NCBI GenBank assembly: GCA_050084515.1
Contig: CM114274.1
Location: forward strand, 10,602,001 to 10,666,000
DNA: 64,000 nt
Origin: Blasia pusilla
Lineage: Eukaryota; Marchantiophyta; Marchantiopsida; Blasiales
Direction of reading: 5' to 3'
The notes below the pieces were generated by a model. That model saw only the letters and a list, made by a program, of their open reading frames with translations. It had not been told where the DNA came from and did not search any database. Below, piece by piece: positions 1-10,468 of this stretch; the first letter of the stretch is position 1; each line of letters begins with the position of its first letter. A program made the position numbers and the translations under genes.

Positions 1-164
1 ACCAGAGAACCCAACTCCTTCATGCTAAAGGCAAAACAACTCCTATAAGCACGTAAGAACTGTGTCAAGCGTCGTTTCTCACCTCCTGTAAGCTTGGGCC
101 CAAGTAATGGCTCCCAAGTCTCCTCCACTGGTACACTAGAGGGAGAGGACGATGCCATTGGCTG
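1..164 (-). pseudogene. gypsy-A pol, start of the pre-RT region
   Basis: The minus strand reads a peptide containing RRLTQFLRAYRSCFAFSMK. It matches the corresponding segments of gypsy-B (RSCFAFSMEDLGTLKGPG, about 32180-32240) and gypsy-C (about 38050-38140) that precede the reverse transcriptase. The catalytic palm is beyond the window, so only the link between methyltransferase and RT can be confirmed here. Confidence 0.7.
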
Positions 165-608
165 CTACGCAACCCCCTTACAAGATGGTACACCCTTAGC
201 TACACCATTGTTTGAGCAAATAACTCCTCCACCAGCATGAGCAACCAACGCCACATGCCCAGCCATTACATCCCATTTACTCCAAGGATGCAAAATACTA
301 CTCTCCTCGCCCCCAACCGATGCCTCTACCGTCCCGGTAGCCATCGAGGTCATTACCAGGGGTGGAAGACCCACAGACATAGTCCGAAGTCGACGCTGCT
401 CGGCCATACCAAGACTCAAAATCCAAGTCAAACAATTCAGGCCCATGGCTTGACCCAACACATGACGTCGTGAAGCCTCAGAAATGGAAGCAACCGGTGT
501 CACACCAGTAGCAAATCCCATCGCACGCTCTCTCTCATCAACGAGGCTCCACCAACTGTCGCACATGAGAATCCCATACAAGCCCGGGACCACCTTCCCT
601 GTATGCAT
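165..608 (-). pseudogene. gypsy-A DNA methyltransferase, C-terminal part (motifs IX-X)
   Basis: This piece completes the methyltransferase of 733-1632 after a break between 609 and 732 (stop and frame change). It carries DERERAMGF followed about 15 residues later by SRRHVLGQAMGLN. These match the motif IX/X region of DNMT3/DRM-type enzymes, where an ER.FGF motif and a conserved LG.. helix close the SAM-binding fold. The same blocks occur in gypsy-B (31640-31760) and gypsy-C (38533-38640). A short linker to the RT region follows. The reading frame begins without a clear ATG because it is an internal part of a polyprotein. Confidence 0.8.
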
Positions 609-732
609 GTAACGAGGGAAAACTCACAAATGTGGGTAGTGCCATCCTAGGCTGGCCCACATGGTTCACCACTGCCATGGGTGACCGATCAATAACACTC
701 ACCACCTGAGAAAGTCGCCAAGATTCAAGATA

Positions 733-1632
733 CTATCCTTTGTAAGGCAAGGATCCGCCGAATCGCATCATATGCTCGACGTAGAACCTCCTAGGCAACA
801 AGTTTGTCCACCACAAGCGTGGACGATGCGCACGCAAGCCAACTCGCGCTGCATCCAACAACACCGCTGGTCCAATCCAAGACCGCACCTCATGAACACT
901 CGCCATCATCCGGGTCCGAGTGTCACCCAACAATGGAACATTCTCCAGAATGTAAGCTAGAGCACGTGCTTGATGAACCTGAAGATGTCGTAACACCCGT
1001 AACATCTCCCAAAACAATGGAGACCTAGGGTCGTGTAATCCCTCACCACGACCAGCACGTGTATGACCTTGACATGGCCATCTAGCAATCACCAAATCCA
1101 CAGGACCAACCCTCTGAAGGTCCTGCGCCCCCAACAATGCAATGTGTGATGGCAAAGCACGCTGGTACCCACAAATAGCTAATGGCGGCAACAACTCAGG
1201 ATATCTCCGCATCAACTGACCAATATGTTGGGATGAGACTCTCTGGGCCGTCTCATCTCGCTCCACATACACGTATCTCCGCACAGGAATACCGGCCTGC
1301 AACATTGCAGCCAAACCAGTGCTAATCCCACCAAAGAGATCTAACACACAAATGCCCTCCGGCGGATACTGCCATACGATGGGTGTAGTATCCAAAGGGG
1401 ATAACCCAACTGGACCAGAAGTAGGAGTCCACCGTGGGGCCTCCTCTTCCTCGTGAGGTATAACAGCCTCACACCAAGCCTCCTGCACTAGGCGATCAGC
1501 CTCCTCCCGTAGTGCACCGCCTGAACTCCAAAGTGGCACATCCAATGATGAGGATGCCACTGCTGCAAAAATAGGGACCTCCTCTACCTCCTCATGCCCA
1601 GGAGAATCCATAGCAGAAACATTACCCTCCAA
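733..1632 (-). CDS. gypsy-A cytosine-5 DNA methyltransferase domain (DNMT3-like)
   Basis: A 299-residue open frame within pol, between protease and RT. Visible motifs in order: motif I VLDLFGGISTGL (SAM binding), a motif II-like YVYVERDE, motif IV WPCQGH with the catalytic cysteine, motif VI ILENVPLLGD, and motif VIII AHRPRLWWTNL. The spacing and the AHR.R.WW..L block resemble DNMT3/DRM enzymes, which usually have PCN rather than PCQ. It would transfer methyl groups to cytosine C5 in DNA, presumably element or target chromatin; that role is inferred. The catalytic core up to motif VIII is uninterrupted. The target-recognition region is broken just after, and motifs IX-X lie at 165-608. Homologous copies sit in the same place in gypsy-B and gypsy-C. 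Confidence 0.88.
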   Translation of the reverse strand: MEGNVSAMDSPGHEEVEEVPIFAAVASSSLDVPLWSSGGALREEADRLVQEAWCEAVIPHEEEEAPRWTPTSGPVGLSPLDTTPIVWQYPPEGICVLDLFGGISTGLAAMLQAGIPVRRYVYVERDETAQRVSSQHIGQLMRRYPELLPPLAICGYQRALPSHIALLGAQDLQRVGPVDLVIARWPCQGHTRAGRGEGLHDPRSPLFWEMLRVLRHLQVHQARALAYILENVPLLGDTRTRMMASVHEVRSWIGPAVLLDAARVGLRAHRPRLWWTNLLPRRFYVEHMMRFGGSLPYKG

Positions 1633-1644
1633 AAAGTCTCCTGG

Positions 1645-1923
1645 TCAAGTGACTACTCCACTAAAACCAGCCACAGATGCTAACACTGTTGGGGAAGACC
1701 CTCCTGGTCGAGCCCCATAAATAAATCTCACAGGAACTTGGCTCATACGTCCATCCCCGGACTGCCAACCAGGTCTATAAGACGCTGTCTTAGCCCAGTA
1801 ATCCATCTGAAAACCCATCGGGTACAATACTGCTCCTCCAACTAGTACATCATACGACTCGGCTGATGTGACTACCGCAGATACTCCCAACCGGGAGCTA
1901 TCAGTCGCATGATCTGGTCTCAA
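1645..1923 (-). pseudogene. gypsy-A protease-methyltransferase linker
   Basis: A 92-residue frame containing AESYDVLVGGAVLYPMGF and DYWAKTASYRPGWQ. The same passage is recognisable in gypsy-B (30335-30435: SYDVLVGGVV, YWEESASYRPGW) just after the protease. It is therefore part of the pol polyprotein rather than a separate gene. It is the C-terminal part of the retropepsin fold or a linker; no catalytic motif is visible. Confidence 0.6.
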
Positions 1924-2426
1924 CTGTACAAAAACTTCTCCCGTGTCATGAATTGAGATCTATCATTGGCTCCTCCAAGTGATGTTTGAATCTGGAATGG
2001 GCAAGGCTCAAGCTCTGACCTCCGAATACCCAAACCAATACATGCCGCCTTTCCCAACATCAAAGGTTGGGCACCAGAGTCTAACAAGACTCTATCTGGT
2101 CTATATACCTGTCCTGTAGGACTCACCAATCAGAATATCCCACTCCGGTTGTCCAACATACATACACCAGGTGTAAGCCTCTCACGATCAATGGTGGCCG
2201 GTGGTAATGCATCCATCTTCGCCGCCGCTTCCTGCCAAGTAGCACTGGTACTCAATGCTACACCTGACATAGAGGATCGCTCCACCGCAACACCCTCATC
2301 CACCTCAGCACGTGTAGCAGTAACATCCCCACGTTCACACAACGTGGCTGCTAGTTGAAATACAGGAGCTAAGTCAACTCCTAAAGCCATAAGCTCCGTG
2401 GCCGAAAACAATGGGGATCCCAACAC
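1920..2426 (-). pseudogene. gypsy-A protease (retropepsin) region
   Basis: Two frames (2130-2426 and 1920-2129) separated by a stop. The second has VLLDSGAQPLMLGK, the retropepsin active-site DSGA with the hydrophobic lead-in typical of Ty3/gypsy proteases. The first has ATELMALGVD and a helical stretch equivalent to the segment upstream of the gypsy-B protease. In gypsy-B the corresponding active site is DSRA (mutated), and in gypsy-C it is deleted. Gypsy-A is thus the only copy in the window that preserves it. Confidence 0.75.
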
Positions 2427-3251
2427 TCAAGTTGCCATCCGCAATACTGCATTGGATGCCACATTCGTGTCTACTACACGCGATGTAGATGCCTCTATCC
2501 CCACTGTCGGCTCAATAGGCTGCGTAGGAACCATGGATGGAGTCCTAAGCACCTCAGACAACAAGAATGACTGGGGAAGCCTAGCCTGCCTCCCAACCTC
2601 ACCCCTCTGTGGGTCCAAATCCACAGTAGCACCACGTGGCTCTGAAGCTCGAGTGGCTCCTCTTGTAACTGCAGCCGATGCCTCAACATGTGCTGCACTT
2701 GCCATATAAGATAGATCATCCCCTCCATAAGAGGTGGAAGCCCCTGCTCCCGAACCTGATCTATGCTGGATACCAGCCATAGTAGCCAACTTTTGGTCCA
2801 ACTGCTCAATCCTGGCAGCCATAGCTGACTCTATCGTAGTGGTAGGGGTAGCCACCGTAGGCTCTCCAACCACTGGTCCACCTCTACCACCCCTACCACC
2901 TCTACCACCTCGGCCTCTCGGAGCTACTCCACCACGGCCGCGGCCTGATCTCAACTCTGGATGAAGATCAAAGCAACGCTCTCCAAGATGACCTGGTCTC
3001 CCGCAATGATCACACTGAGTTGGGGCCGACTGAGGCCCATCCTCCAAAGTCCGTGTACCATCCTCTTGGGGACAAAACTTCCTGACATGATCATCTCCAC
3101 ATGTCCAACATGACTGTCCTTGCTGCGGGGCAGCAAATGAAGGCAGCAAGTGTCCCTCTAGGACTTGACTGAGGTCGTGTGTACCCCCCACGACTCCCAC
3201 TACTACTACCACCACCACTACTACGAGACTGTGAGGTGGGCTGCTGAACAC
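2427..3251 (-). pseudogene. gypsy-A gag C-terminus: zinc knuckles and RGG tract
   Basis: The frame holds two CCHC-type zinc knuckles, CWTCGDDHVRKFC (CX2CX4HX3C spacing) and CDHCGRPGHLGERC (CX2CX4HX4C). An arginine-glycine tract (repeated RGGRGG) follows, then a Thr/Ser-rich linker with the block LPQSFLLSEVLRTPSM, which is conserved in B and C before the protease. These are nucleocapsid-type RNA-binding features. The frame differs from the upstream gag frame, so either a programmed shift or a mutation separates them. Confidence 0.75.
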
Positions 3252-4203
3252 GAGAAGTAGTAGTTGTATCCCTACTGAATGCGGATGTCACCACTCTCTC
3301 CTTCACCATATTAAGCTCAATCTTCTCAGATAGAGCAAACACATGGGTCAATGTGGGTGAATCATCACTCACAAGAGTAGCATCACATACCCTGCGGTGC
3401 AACTCTCTGTCCAAGATCCCATACCAAAACTGGACTGCCTGAGCCTCAGCCACACCCTGGGTAACTGAAATCAAGCGTCGCATACGAGTGTATGCCTCAC
3501 GAAGACTCTCACCAGACTTCCGCTCAAATTCTTGAAGACTCCTCAACTTCTCTGTCTTCACTCCTGGATAGTTCTTCTTCAACCTCTTGAAGAACTCTGC
3601 AACCGGGCTGAACGATGGTGGGGCACTAGTACCTCCACTAGTACCCCCACTGGTACCCCCACTCCGGCTCGTAATCGTACCACTCAACGTTGGGCTGGCT
3701 GGCATAGTAGGAGCACTACTACCAATACCACAATGGGTGATAGACACATAGCCTGGAGACCAAGATTGTCTCCATGCCTCAATCTCAGCAACATGGGTCT
3801 TCCTAAACTCATGGTAATCATCCATGGGTGGTCCCTCCAAGTGCTGAAACAACCCCTTCCAAGCCAAGAAGGGTGTAAACAACGTGGCGTTTCGCAACAT
3901 CTGCATATCACACCACGTATCAAACTCCTGCATGAAGTCCTCCAACTCAATGGTGCCCACTGCACCCGAGTATCGTCGTGGGCCCTTCATGGCCCCATAT
4001 ATCCCGTCCATGTCCCAAATCAATGGAGCTGCAATACTCGATAACAACGTAGAAGACTCGGTGTTTGGAACACCCTCGTCCTCCTCTTCATCAACCGTCG
4101 GAAGTGGAAAAGGTAGCCGATACCTAAATCCACTCCGTGTGAAACCACCACTGTCCGCACCACGGTCCCCAACCAGACCACCCGACAGCTCCGTGATGAC
4201 CAA
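3091..4203 (-). pseudogene. gypsy-A gag (capsid-like region)
   Basis: The 370-residue frame carries the conserved gag core shared with elements B and C: TIELEDFMQEFDTWCD, FQHLEGPPMDDYHEF, then KLRSLQEFERKSGESLREA and RRLISVTQGVAEAQAVQFWY. This is the Ty3/gypsy retrotransposon gag domain that forms the particle shell. The frame opens without an ATG; an in-frame methionine (WDMDGIYG) near 4015 is the likelier start. A GGTSGGTSGGTS repeat separates the two halves of the core. Confidence 0.8.
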
Positions 4204-5018
4204 CGCCGATGCCGCACCACCACCAAATTACCACCACTAAGTAATCAAGTGACGTCGATGTCGCTATACTATTCTAGCTCTACTAGCTATGAGTGTAGGC
4301 GACCTAACCTGTCATCACCACAAGAAGCCTCCCACGGTCTACTGGTCATCACTCCAGCCTCACTACCGGTAGCACACAGGAGTGACACTACTCTGGAAAT
4401 CAACATCAACCCTAACAATGGGCACGCAAGCAAGAAGCAACGATGGAGGGGATCCAAACACAGGAAGTCTAACGACAATCCTCTAATCGCAAATGGAAAT
4501 CAAGGTAACACAATCCACCAAACGTGGCGCCCCCTGAATCCACAAAACCCACCACACAATTCTAACGCAATAGCTACTCCGCCGCCGGTCGATGACGTGC
4601 TAGTCGAACTCGCAGCACCTGAAAATATCACCTGCATGGAGAGGCTACACCGTACTATGCGCTAAAGGCACATCAACCAAAAACCTGAGATGCATAGAGC
4701 GCCTAACATATCTCCGAACAACACCAAATGAGCTACAACAGTGTGTACACTGGCATAGTTAAGAACTCAGCAGTTAAGCGTCCTCCAGGCAGAATAGCCC
4801 AAAGATGGCTGACCAGTTATGCAACACTCAAATCACAAATCCTGCAAAAATTGCCTCACGCCCAAGCAAGCAAGCTTGCTCCTTGCTCCTTACTCCGCCT
4901 CTCACGCCCACTCGCCCTAAGCTACCACGAGTTGCCTCAAAGACATGCCCCGTTCGCCCCGTTCGCCACGCTTCGCCATGCTTTGCTATGGAGAGAGAGG
5001 GCGCCCCCAACAGGATAA

Positions 5019-5881
5019 GCGTCTCCAACAATGAACAAGTCACCAACCAACCAACCCCTCCGATCCGCTGTCCACCATAGCCAGACCTTGAGCTAGTCCG
5101 CAAAATTTCGATCAAAAATTACTCCACAAAATACTTCAACAGAGCTTCCGCACTCCAAGCTCTCCACATCAGAAAACCGTCGAACACGACGCAGAATCTT
5201 CAATCCTTGATAACTTCCAACTCCCTTGTCGAAATCCGGCGATCTAAAGCACGTTGGAAAGCTCTTAGCAAGGCGCTTCTTTCCCAACCAACCACGCACC
5301 AGATTCACACCTCCAACATAGGCCACAAGCCATGAACATCCACGGATGAGTACACAATCAGCCCTAACCAGATCCTACTGATCTACAATCGAAGCTACCA
5401 TCGATCTACTCCAGTTCTTTGAGTGAAATCCGTGAAAGACCTACTGTCATAGGCGTCTCCAACAATGAACAAGTCACCAACCAACCAGCCCCTCCAATCC
5501 GCTGTCCACCATAGCAAGACCTTGAGCTAGTCCGCAAAATTTCGATCAAAAATTACTCCACAAAATACTTCAACAGAGCTTCCGCACTCCAAGCTCTCCA
5601 CATCAGAAAACCGTCGAACACGACGCAGAATCTTCAATCCTTGATAACTTCCAACTCCCTTGACGAAATCCGGCGATCTAAAGCACGTTGGAAAGCTCTT
5701 AGCAAGGCGCTTCTTTTCCAACCAACCACGCACCAGATTCACACCTCCAACATAGGCCACAAGCCACGAACATCCACGGATGAGTACACAATCAGCCCTA
5801 ACCAGATCCTACTGATCTACAATCGAAGCTACCATCGATCTACTCCAATTCTTTGAGTGAAATCCGTGAAAGACCTACTAT
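5019..5881. repeat. 434-bp direct tandem duplication in gypsy-A 5' region
   Basis: The segment starting gcgtctccaacaatgaac at 5019 recurs at 5453 with an exact offset of 434 bases and only a few substitutions. Each copy holds an identical-length 77-codon minus-strand open frame (5093-5326 and 5527-5760). These are products of the duplication, not genes. High similarity of the copies suggests the duplication is fairly recent or was maintained during element replication. Confidence 0.9.
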
Positions 5882-6054
5882 CATAAAACACGTATAGAAT
5901 CACATACAATCGAGCCAAACCCACTCCACGATGGGATAATCTAGGTCGAAGCTTGCGGGAAACACCATAGCCAAGAGCTCTACTCACTACCAAGGCTAAC
6001 TCCCAACGCAACAGGCTCAACTCAAAGAACTGACTGTTCTTTGAGTGCACTCCA

Positions 6055-6064
6055 CCTTATATCC
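6055..6064 (-). promoter_or_regulatory. TATA-like box of gypsy-A
   Basis: The minus strand reads GGATATAAGG about 160 bases inside the inferred element start, a plausible position for the U3 promoter that drives the genomic RNA leftwards. Confidence 0.4.
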
Positions 6065-6225
6065 TCCAACCTAAGAGCGGGCCCTACTGGGAAAGTCACC
6101 CCCAACTGAGTAACCCCCAACCCTATGTATGAAATCGCATCTCTACCTAGACATTGCGGCCCTACATAAGGTATGGCCTCTACTAGCACACTATACCCTA
6201 CGACAAAATCCGTATGGTCATGACA

Positions 6226-9085
6226 TAGGTTGTTTAAATAAAACCTCACTACTCCTTCCAATAATATCACTTTCCTTTCCCAAATATTTTCATTTCTTCT
6301 ACGACCCTACCAACATGAGATCTTAAACATGATACTAACAAAATTGTATCATATTACTATTTTGTCTTATTTGGCATGTAGGGTTGGCCATAGTAGTATA
6401 GATTAGGGTTAGAATTAGGCTTTATCTCAACATATTATTTGAGTTTCAAAATAATGAATGAAATTTGTTAAAAGAAGATTTTAGTAAGAGCATGGCAACA
6501 AAAGTAAGTACTAGTCATGTTTTTCCATTTTATCACAATTTTAAATGATCTAATTTGGAGAGGGCCTTATCTTTGTTATATTTCAAGACTCCCATGGCTT
6601 TGTATCTTTCCTCTCTAGATGGTGAGAGTAAAATAAGATTCGAGTAAAAGGAGATGGGATCGCAAGTACACCAAGGCCATATATGATTGGAGAAAAAAGA
6701 ATTGGGGGATCCCTCTACAAGCTAAACTCACCAACAATACAAATAAAATCAGCTAAAATATGACTTCCACTAAGAAGTTCTCTACTAATGGCATCTCTAA
6801 GGTTGCACACTGCCAAAGTCCGTGTCCGTAGACATGTCCATGTCTCTGGGTTTATGTCTGTCCCTAGAATGGAAATTTTCATACAGGCCTAGGTACGTGC
6901 GTCCCGCACCCGAGGCTTCCTGGCCCGTAACGTAAACTTGGGCTTGGCAGCCCACATTGGCCCGTAGCCAAGCGTGCATAGGGCGGGTTGGGCCCACCTA
7001 GTGTAGGATGGCGCGGGCTAGGCAAGGGCTCATAGCCCATACACATGTTCGATCCCTGCCGTGCCAATCTTGCACCCGTTCTTGTGTCCCGAGTCCACGT
7101 AGGCCACCAGGGTGCCAAAAAACCCGGGCGGGGACCTATCGAGCATGCCCGCACGTGGATAGGTCAATTTCTGTTAAACCTTGGGCATCTCCCATAGCAT
7201 TAACCCAACTTAGAAGCCCATTGGCTTGGATACATCGCAAAGTTGTGGACACTTGCAGTCTACAATAAAAGAGTGCAATAGCTAAAAACAACCCATTTCT
7301 CAAATAGAGGTAATGAGCGTTGTCTATGAGGACTGAATTAAACCCCTCCCATGTAGTTCCATACATTTTATGGCTAGGAAGACAAATCAATATCTTTTGT
7401 GAAGAGAACTATAAATTTGGGTCTTCTTTTTTATCATCACTCCTTGTCGCGACCTTCGTAGCCAAACATGCAACAAGACGGAACAACATAACTCTAGTAG
7501 GCTCACACTAGGATAGTTGCACATTTGTGAGGTCTCTTGAAGGAGATAAAAGATGTGAGATGTGTGCAAGTTGAGCATATCATGAGTTTATGGTAACGAC
7601 TCATGCAACATGCACCAAACTTGAACCAAGACTTGAGCGAAGTTGAGTCTAGGAAGAGTGGTTACCAAAGAGGTTGAGAACCGGATTTGGAATGTGACTA
7701 ACATTTGGGGTTTGAATGTATTCCGGACCATAACTTTCAAACATGAAATGCGTTTGGGATGAATAAGATGGATTTGGAAAGCTTATGCAAAGACGGCTCC
7801 TTCACACCAAAGATCTAGACAAACGCATTAGGAGAGGTTGAGAAATTGCCTAGAAACAACTGAATGGGGAGTTGGGTTGAGGGCCAAAAAGGAGTGGCAT
7901 GAGAATCTTTCTTCCAAAGATAAGGGGAGGGAGGAGAATCCTAGAACTACTAGTAAGGGAAAGGGTCTCCAAGGGTGTTTGGGACATGAACTCCACTTTT
8001 GGGAGTCATAGGGCAAACCAAGGATACGGAATGGATTGGGAGGTTGGCGTTTGGGTGCGAAGCCTTAGCCAAGTCCAAGGGAGTGGAATTTGGAGGTCAC
8101 TCTTGGATTCCAACCTACGACTCATTTTTTGGGTCTCGTTTAGGGACTGATGCAAGGTCTATTGGACATTTCAGATTGCCTAGGGAACCGCTAGGCATGC
8201 AAATGCTATTTTAGATGCCTAGACTATCCAGAAAGTCAGTGCCAAGTCTAGGAAGAATTGCCCGTGTTGGGAAGTGAGGAACTAGGAGGGTTGAGCTTGA
8301 TGAATAGCACAAGTTGAGAACTCGGGAAGTTGAAAGGTTGATTGACCCAGACTAGACTAACGTGAGTGTGTTTGCATGTAGATCAGCAGTGTGAACGTGT
8401 CCTACTGAACGTACGCTTTCGTAACACTAGAGATTGACATTCAAGAGGACCAGGTGCACGACACTCCTTGTGACAATCTCCCTTATGCCATAATTATGTT
8501 TACCCAAAGAAACTCTCGAATAGGATTGTAGGAGACTAGGAGTTAAGATATGGATCAATTTGAAGAACATGCCAAGATTCTCGTTTGATCTTCTTCTCCA
8601 CTAAATGGGCTGTATCCTCCAAAGTACCTCCCCTTCAATAGTTTCCCTCCATATATAGCAACCCCCCACATCCATCTCTAGATAATGGAGGGTCTCTCCA
8701 ATCTCCTTATTTCCCTCCACCACAAATCCAACTAATTCTTAGTGTCTCTAATACTCTTTTATACTTCTACTCTATGGAGAAATGGAGAGAGAGAGAGAGA
8801 GAGCGAGAGTCCCTTCCTCTCTTTCTCAAGCTCTCTTCGTTCCTTTGTCCTCCCCTCCCTCATTATCTTTTTAATGCCTAGGGAAACTAGAGGATAGGGG
8901 ATCTCCATCATCTCACATTACAACCCATGCAACTCATTCTTCAATCTTTCATTCCTCCATGATGGTAGGGGAGAAAAAGAGTGGATAAATGGACGAAGAG
9001 AGGTAGGGACGTACTTTCTTAATTCCTATGAAGAGTTGAGATAAAAGAGTGAAGAATAAGTTGCATAGGTGGTAATGTGAGATTA
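6226..9085. other. Intergenic DNA without recognisable gene
   Basis: AT-rich to neutral sequence with only short, unrelated open frames. It holds a (GA)n microsatellite near 8785-8806 and the foldback at 8910-9083. Nothing else is recognised. Confidence 0.6.
8910..9083. repeat. Imperfect inverted repeat (foldback)
   Basis: The arm at 8910-8955 (atctcacattacaacccatg...) is the reverse complement of 9039-9083 (...cataggtggtaatgtgagat), with about six mismatches over 45 bases and a loop of about 85 bases. It could be a miniature inverted-repeat element or a hairpin RNA precursor. The right arm ends three bases before a solo LTR. Confidence 0.6.
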
Positions 9086-9664
9086 TGTTGCATCTTATTT
9101 CAAGGTAGGTAGAGTTCTATCGCGTCGACGACGTAGAGAGTCAACGGGCTGTTCGAGTGTAACTTCGTCCTATGTCGGATGAATTCGGCGACAGGTCTGT
9201 TGTGTCGGGAACGTCGATTTCCCTATTTTGGTTTTAGTCCGTCAGGTGACCCGTTGACCGATAACTTGTGCACGTAGGTTACCGTTGGTAGGGCTATTTT
9301 TGGGGGAAGAGCCTTTTGGGTATAAGAGTGAGGAAGATGGCTTTCCCAAACCATCTTTCTCATGTTGAGCCTTATGAGCACCTCTCTTGCATGTACTTGT
9401 GTGGGTGTGTAGGAATTAGGATGCTAGCATTTGGATTCCCTCATAACGAAGGGTGGATGTGGTTCGATATGCCGATGTAGATTCATGAGTGGACTTTTAG
9501 GCCGGATGAACTATTTTTATTACTCAAATTTTGTTGTGGGGTCTCTTTGTATATGCGGGAGTATGTTTCGTTCAGGTGTGATTTACACGTATGCCGGAAA
9601 AGATCGGTGTTGTATTAATGTGACGAGCAATGAAAATGAAATTGTGTAGAGACGCATATGCGAC
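9086..9664 (+). mobile_element. Solo LTR related to gypsy-C terminal repeats, decayed
   Basis: In plus orientation this segment aligns throughout with the gypsy-C terminal repeat. Shared blocks include GAGTGTAACTT, the GGGGAAGAGCCTTTTGG block, CCATCTTTCTCATGTTG and GTTCGATATGCCGATGTAG. The final part AGATCGGTGTTGT...CATATGCGAC corresponds to module 2 of the C repeats. Both modules are present once, in the order module 1 then module 2, with no internal region. This is expected from recombination between the two module-1 copies of an element with split repeats. Confidence 0.75.
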
Positions 9665-10468
9665 TTCCTCTAACTTCTAAAAACTAGAAAGATGACGAGG
9701 GAGGAGAGGAAAAAGGAACTAAAGGAGCTTGATATGGAGAATGTGAATCCCTATCCCTATGGAGCGTTAAGGTTTAGGGTTATGCAAAGCAGACGCGCTG
9801 ATTAGAAGCCTGATCTTTATTACTGCATTTGACAACACCAGTAACTAATTAAGTAATGAAGCCCTCCCCTAACATATGGAACTACCCAACACAAAAGCTC
9901 CGAATCGGACAGAATGGTGGTTCCGACGAGTGGCCCAGGATCGTTCGTTCGATCGAACGACCCTCGTCGACCTTCTCAGAACTTCGATTTCGATTAGTAC
10001 ATTCTATGTAGATACTTTTATTCCAAGCGCCCCTCTCAGCATCGTTCATCTAGCCCTACGCTGCTTCGAAGTTCGATCCAGCTTGAACGGCCACCTACCA
10101 TCCAAGCTGGGTACGAATTCGAACGTCTCATGCCCGCTTGCTTCATGGATGGCATCGCATCGGTTGCTCGAGATTCTGGAGCTCCTTCGAAGTCGCTCCC
10201 ATTCGATCGACCGACTCGATTCGTATATCTATCTATATATCTACATGTATGTATGTCTATTTCCATTTCCGTGCCATTCGACAGCTGATGTCCGTTGTGT
10301 TGACGGGTGATCCGGCGGGTCCCGTTTGTATCGGCGATCTGGTCGACTGATGATGCATGCATGCATGCATGCATGATTCTGAGCTTCTGTTCTGTTTTCG
10401 ATGAGTAGCTGTAGAATCGTAGATCGATCTTCCCGGCCGGCAGCCCCATTCGGGACGGAGCTTCACCT
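9665..10468. other. Intergenic and probable 3' UTR of AG-peptide gene 1
   Basis: No convincing gene. Contains a (TGCA)n microsatellite at about 10350-10374 and several TCGATCGA-type palindromic words that recur across the host island. The part nearest 10468 is likely the 3' UTR of the adjacent minus-strand gene. Confidence 0.5.

Larger units (their letters stand above)
1..6225 (-). mobile_element. Ty3/gypsy element A, 5' part, truncated by window edge
   Basis: This is the 5' portion of a minus-strand gypsy-type retrotransposon. Read leftwards it shows a leader and 5' terminal repeat region, gag with two zinc knuckles, protease (DSGA), a cytosine-5 DNA methyltransferase, and the beginning of the region preceding reverse transcriptase, which is cut at base 1. 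The right boundary at 6225 is inferred from a minus-strand TGTCA start, as in the related elements B (TGTCACG) and C (TGTCACA). No second terminal repeat is visible to prove it. Internal stops and frameshifts show that this copy is inactive. RT, RNase H and integrase lie outside the window. Confidence 0.85.
4204..6225 (-). repeat. gypsy-A leader plus 5' terminal repeat
   Basis: Non-coding stretch between gag and the inferred element end. It contains a 434-bp tandem duplication (5019-5881) and a minus-strand TATA-like box (GGATATAAGG, about 6055-6064). It also has a TTTGCAGG motif near 4838-4846 that resembles the TTTGCAGGT found in the leaders of B and C. No tRNA-type primer-binding site (TGG...) was recognised. 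The boundary between terminal repeat and leader cannot be placed without the other repeat. Confidence 0.5.

Noticed and set aside
733-1632. Bacterial restriction-modification methyltransferase or bacterial contamination
   Set aside because: The domain lies inside a gypsy polyprotein, occurs three times in the same position, and its AHRPRLWWTNL block resembles eukaryotic DNMT3/DRM enzymes.
5093-5760. Two nearly identical 77-residue proteins, as if a duplicated gene family
   Set aside because: They are the same place in the two copies of a 434-bp duplication inside the gypsy-A 5' region, with no start context or domain.
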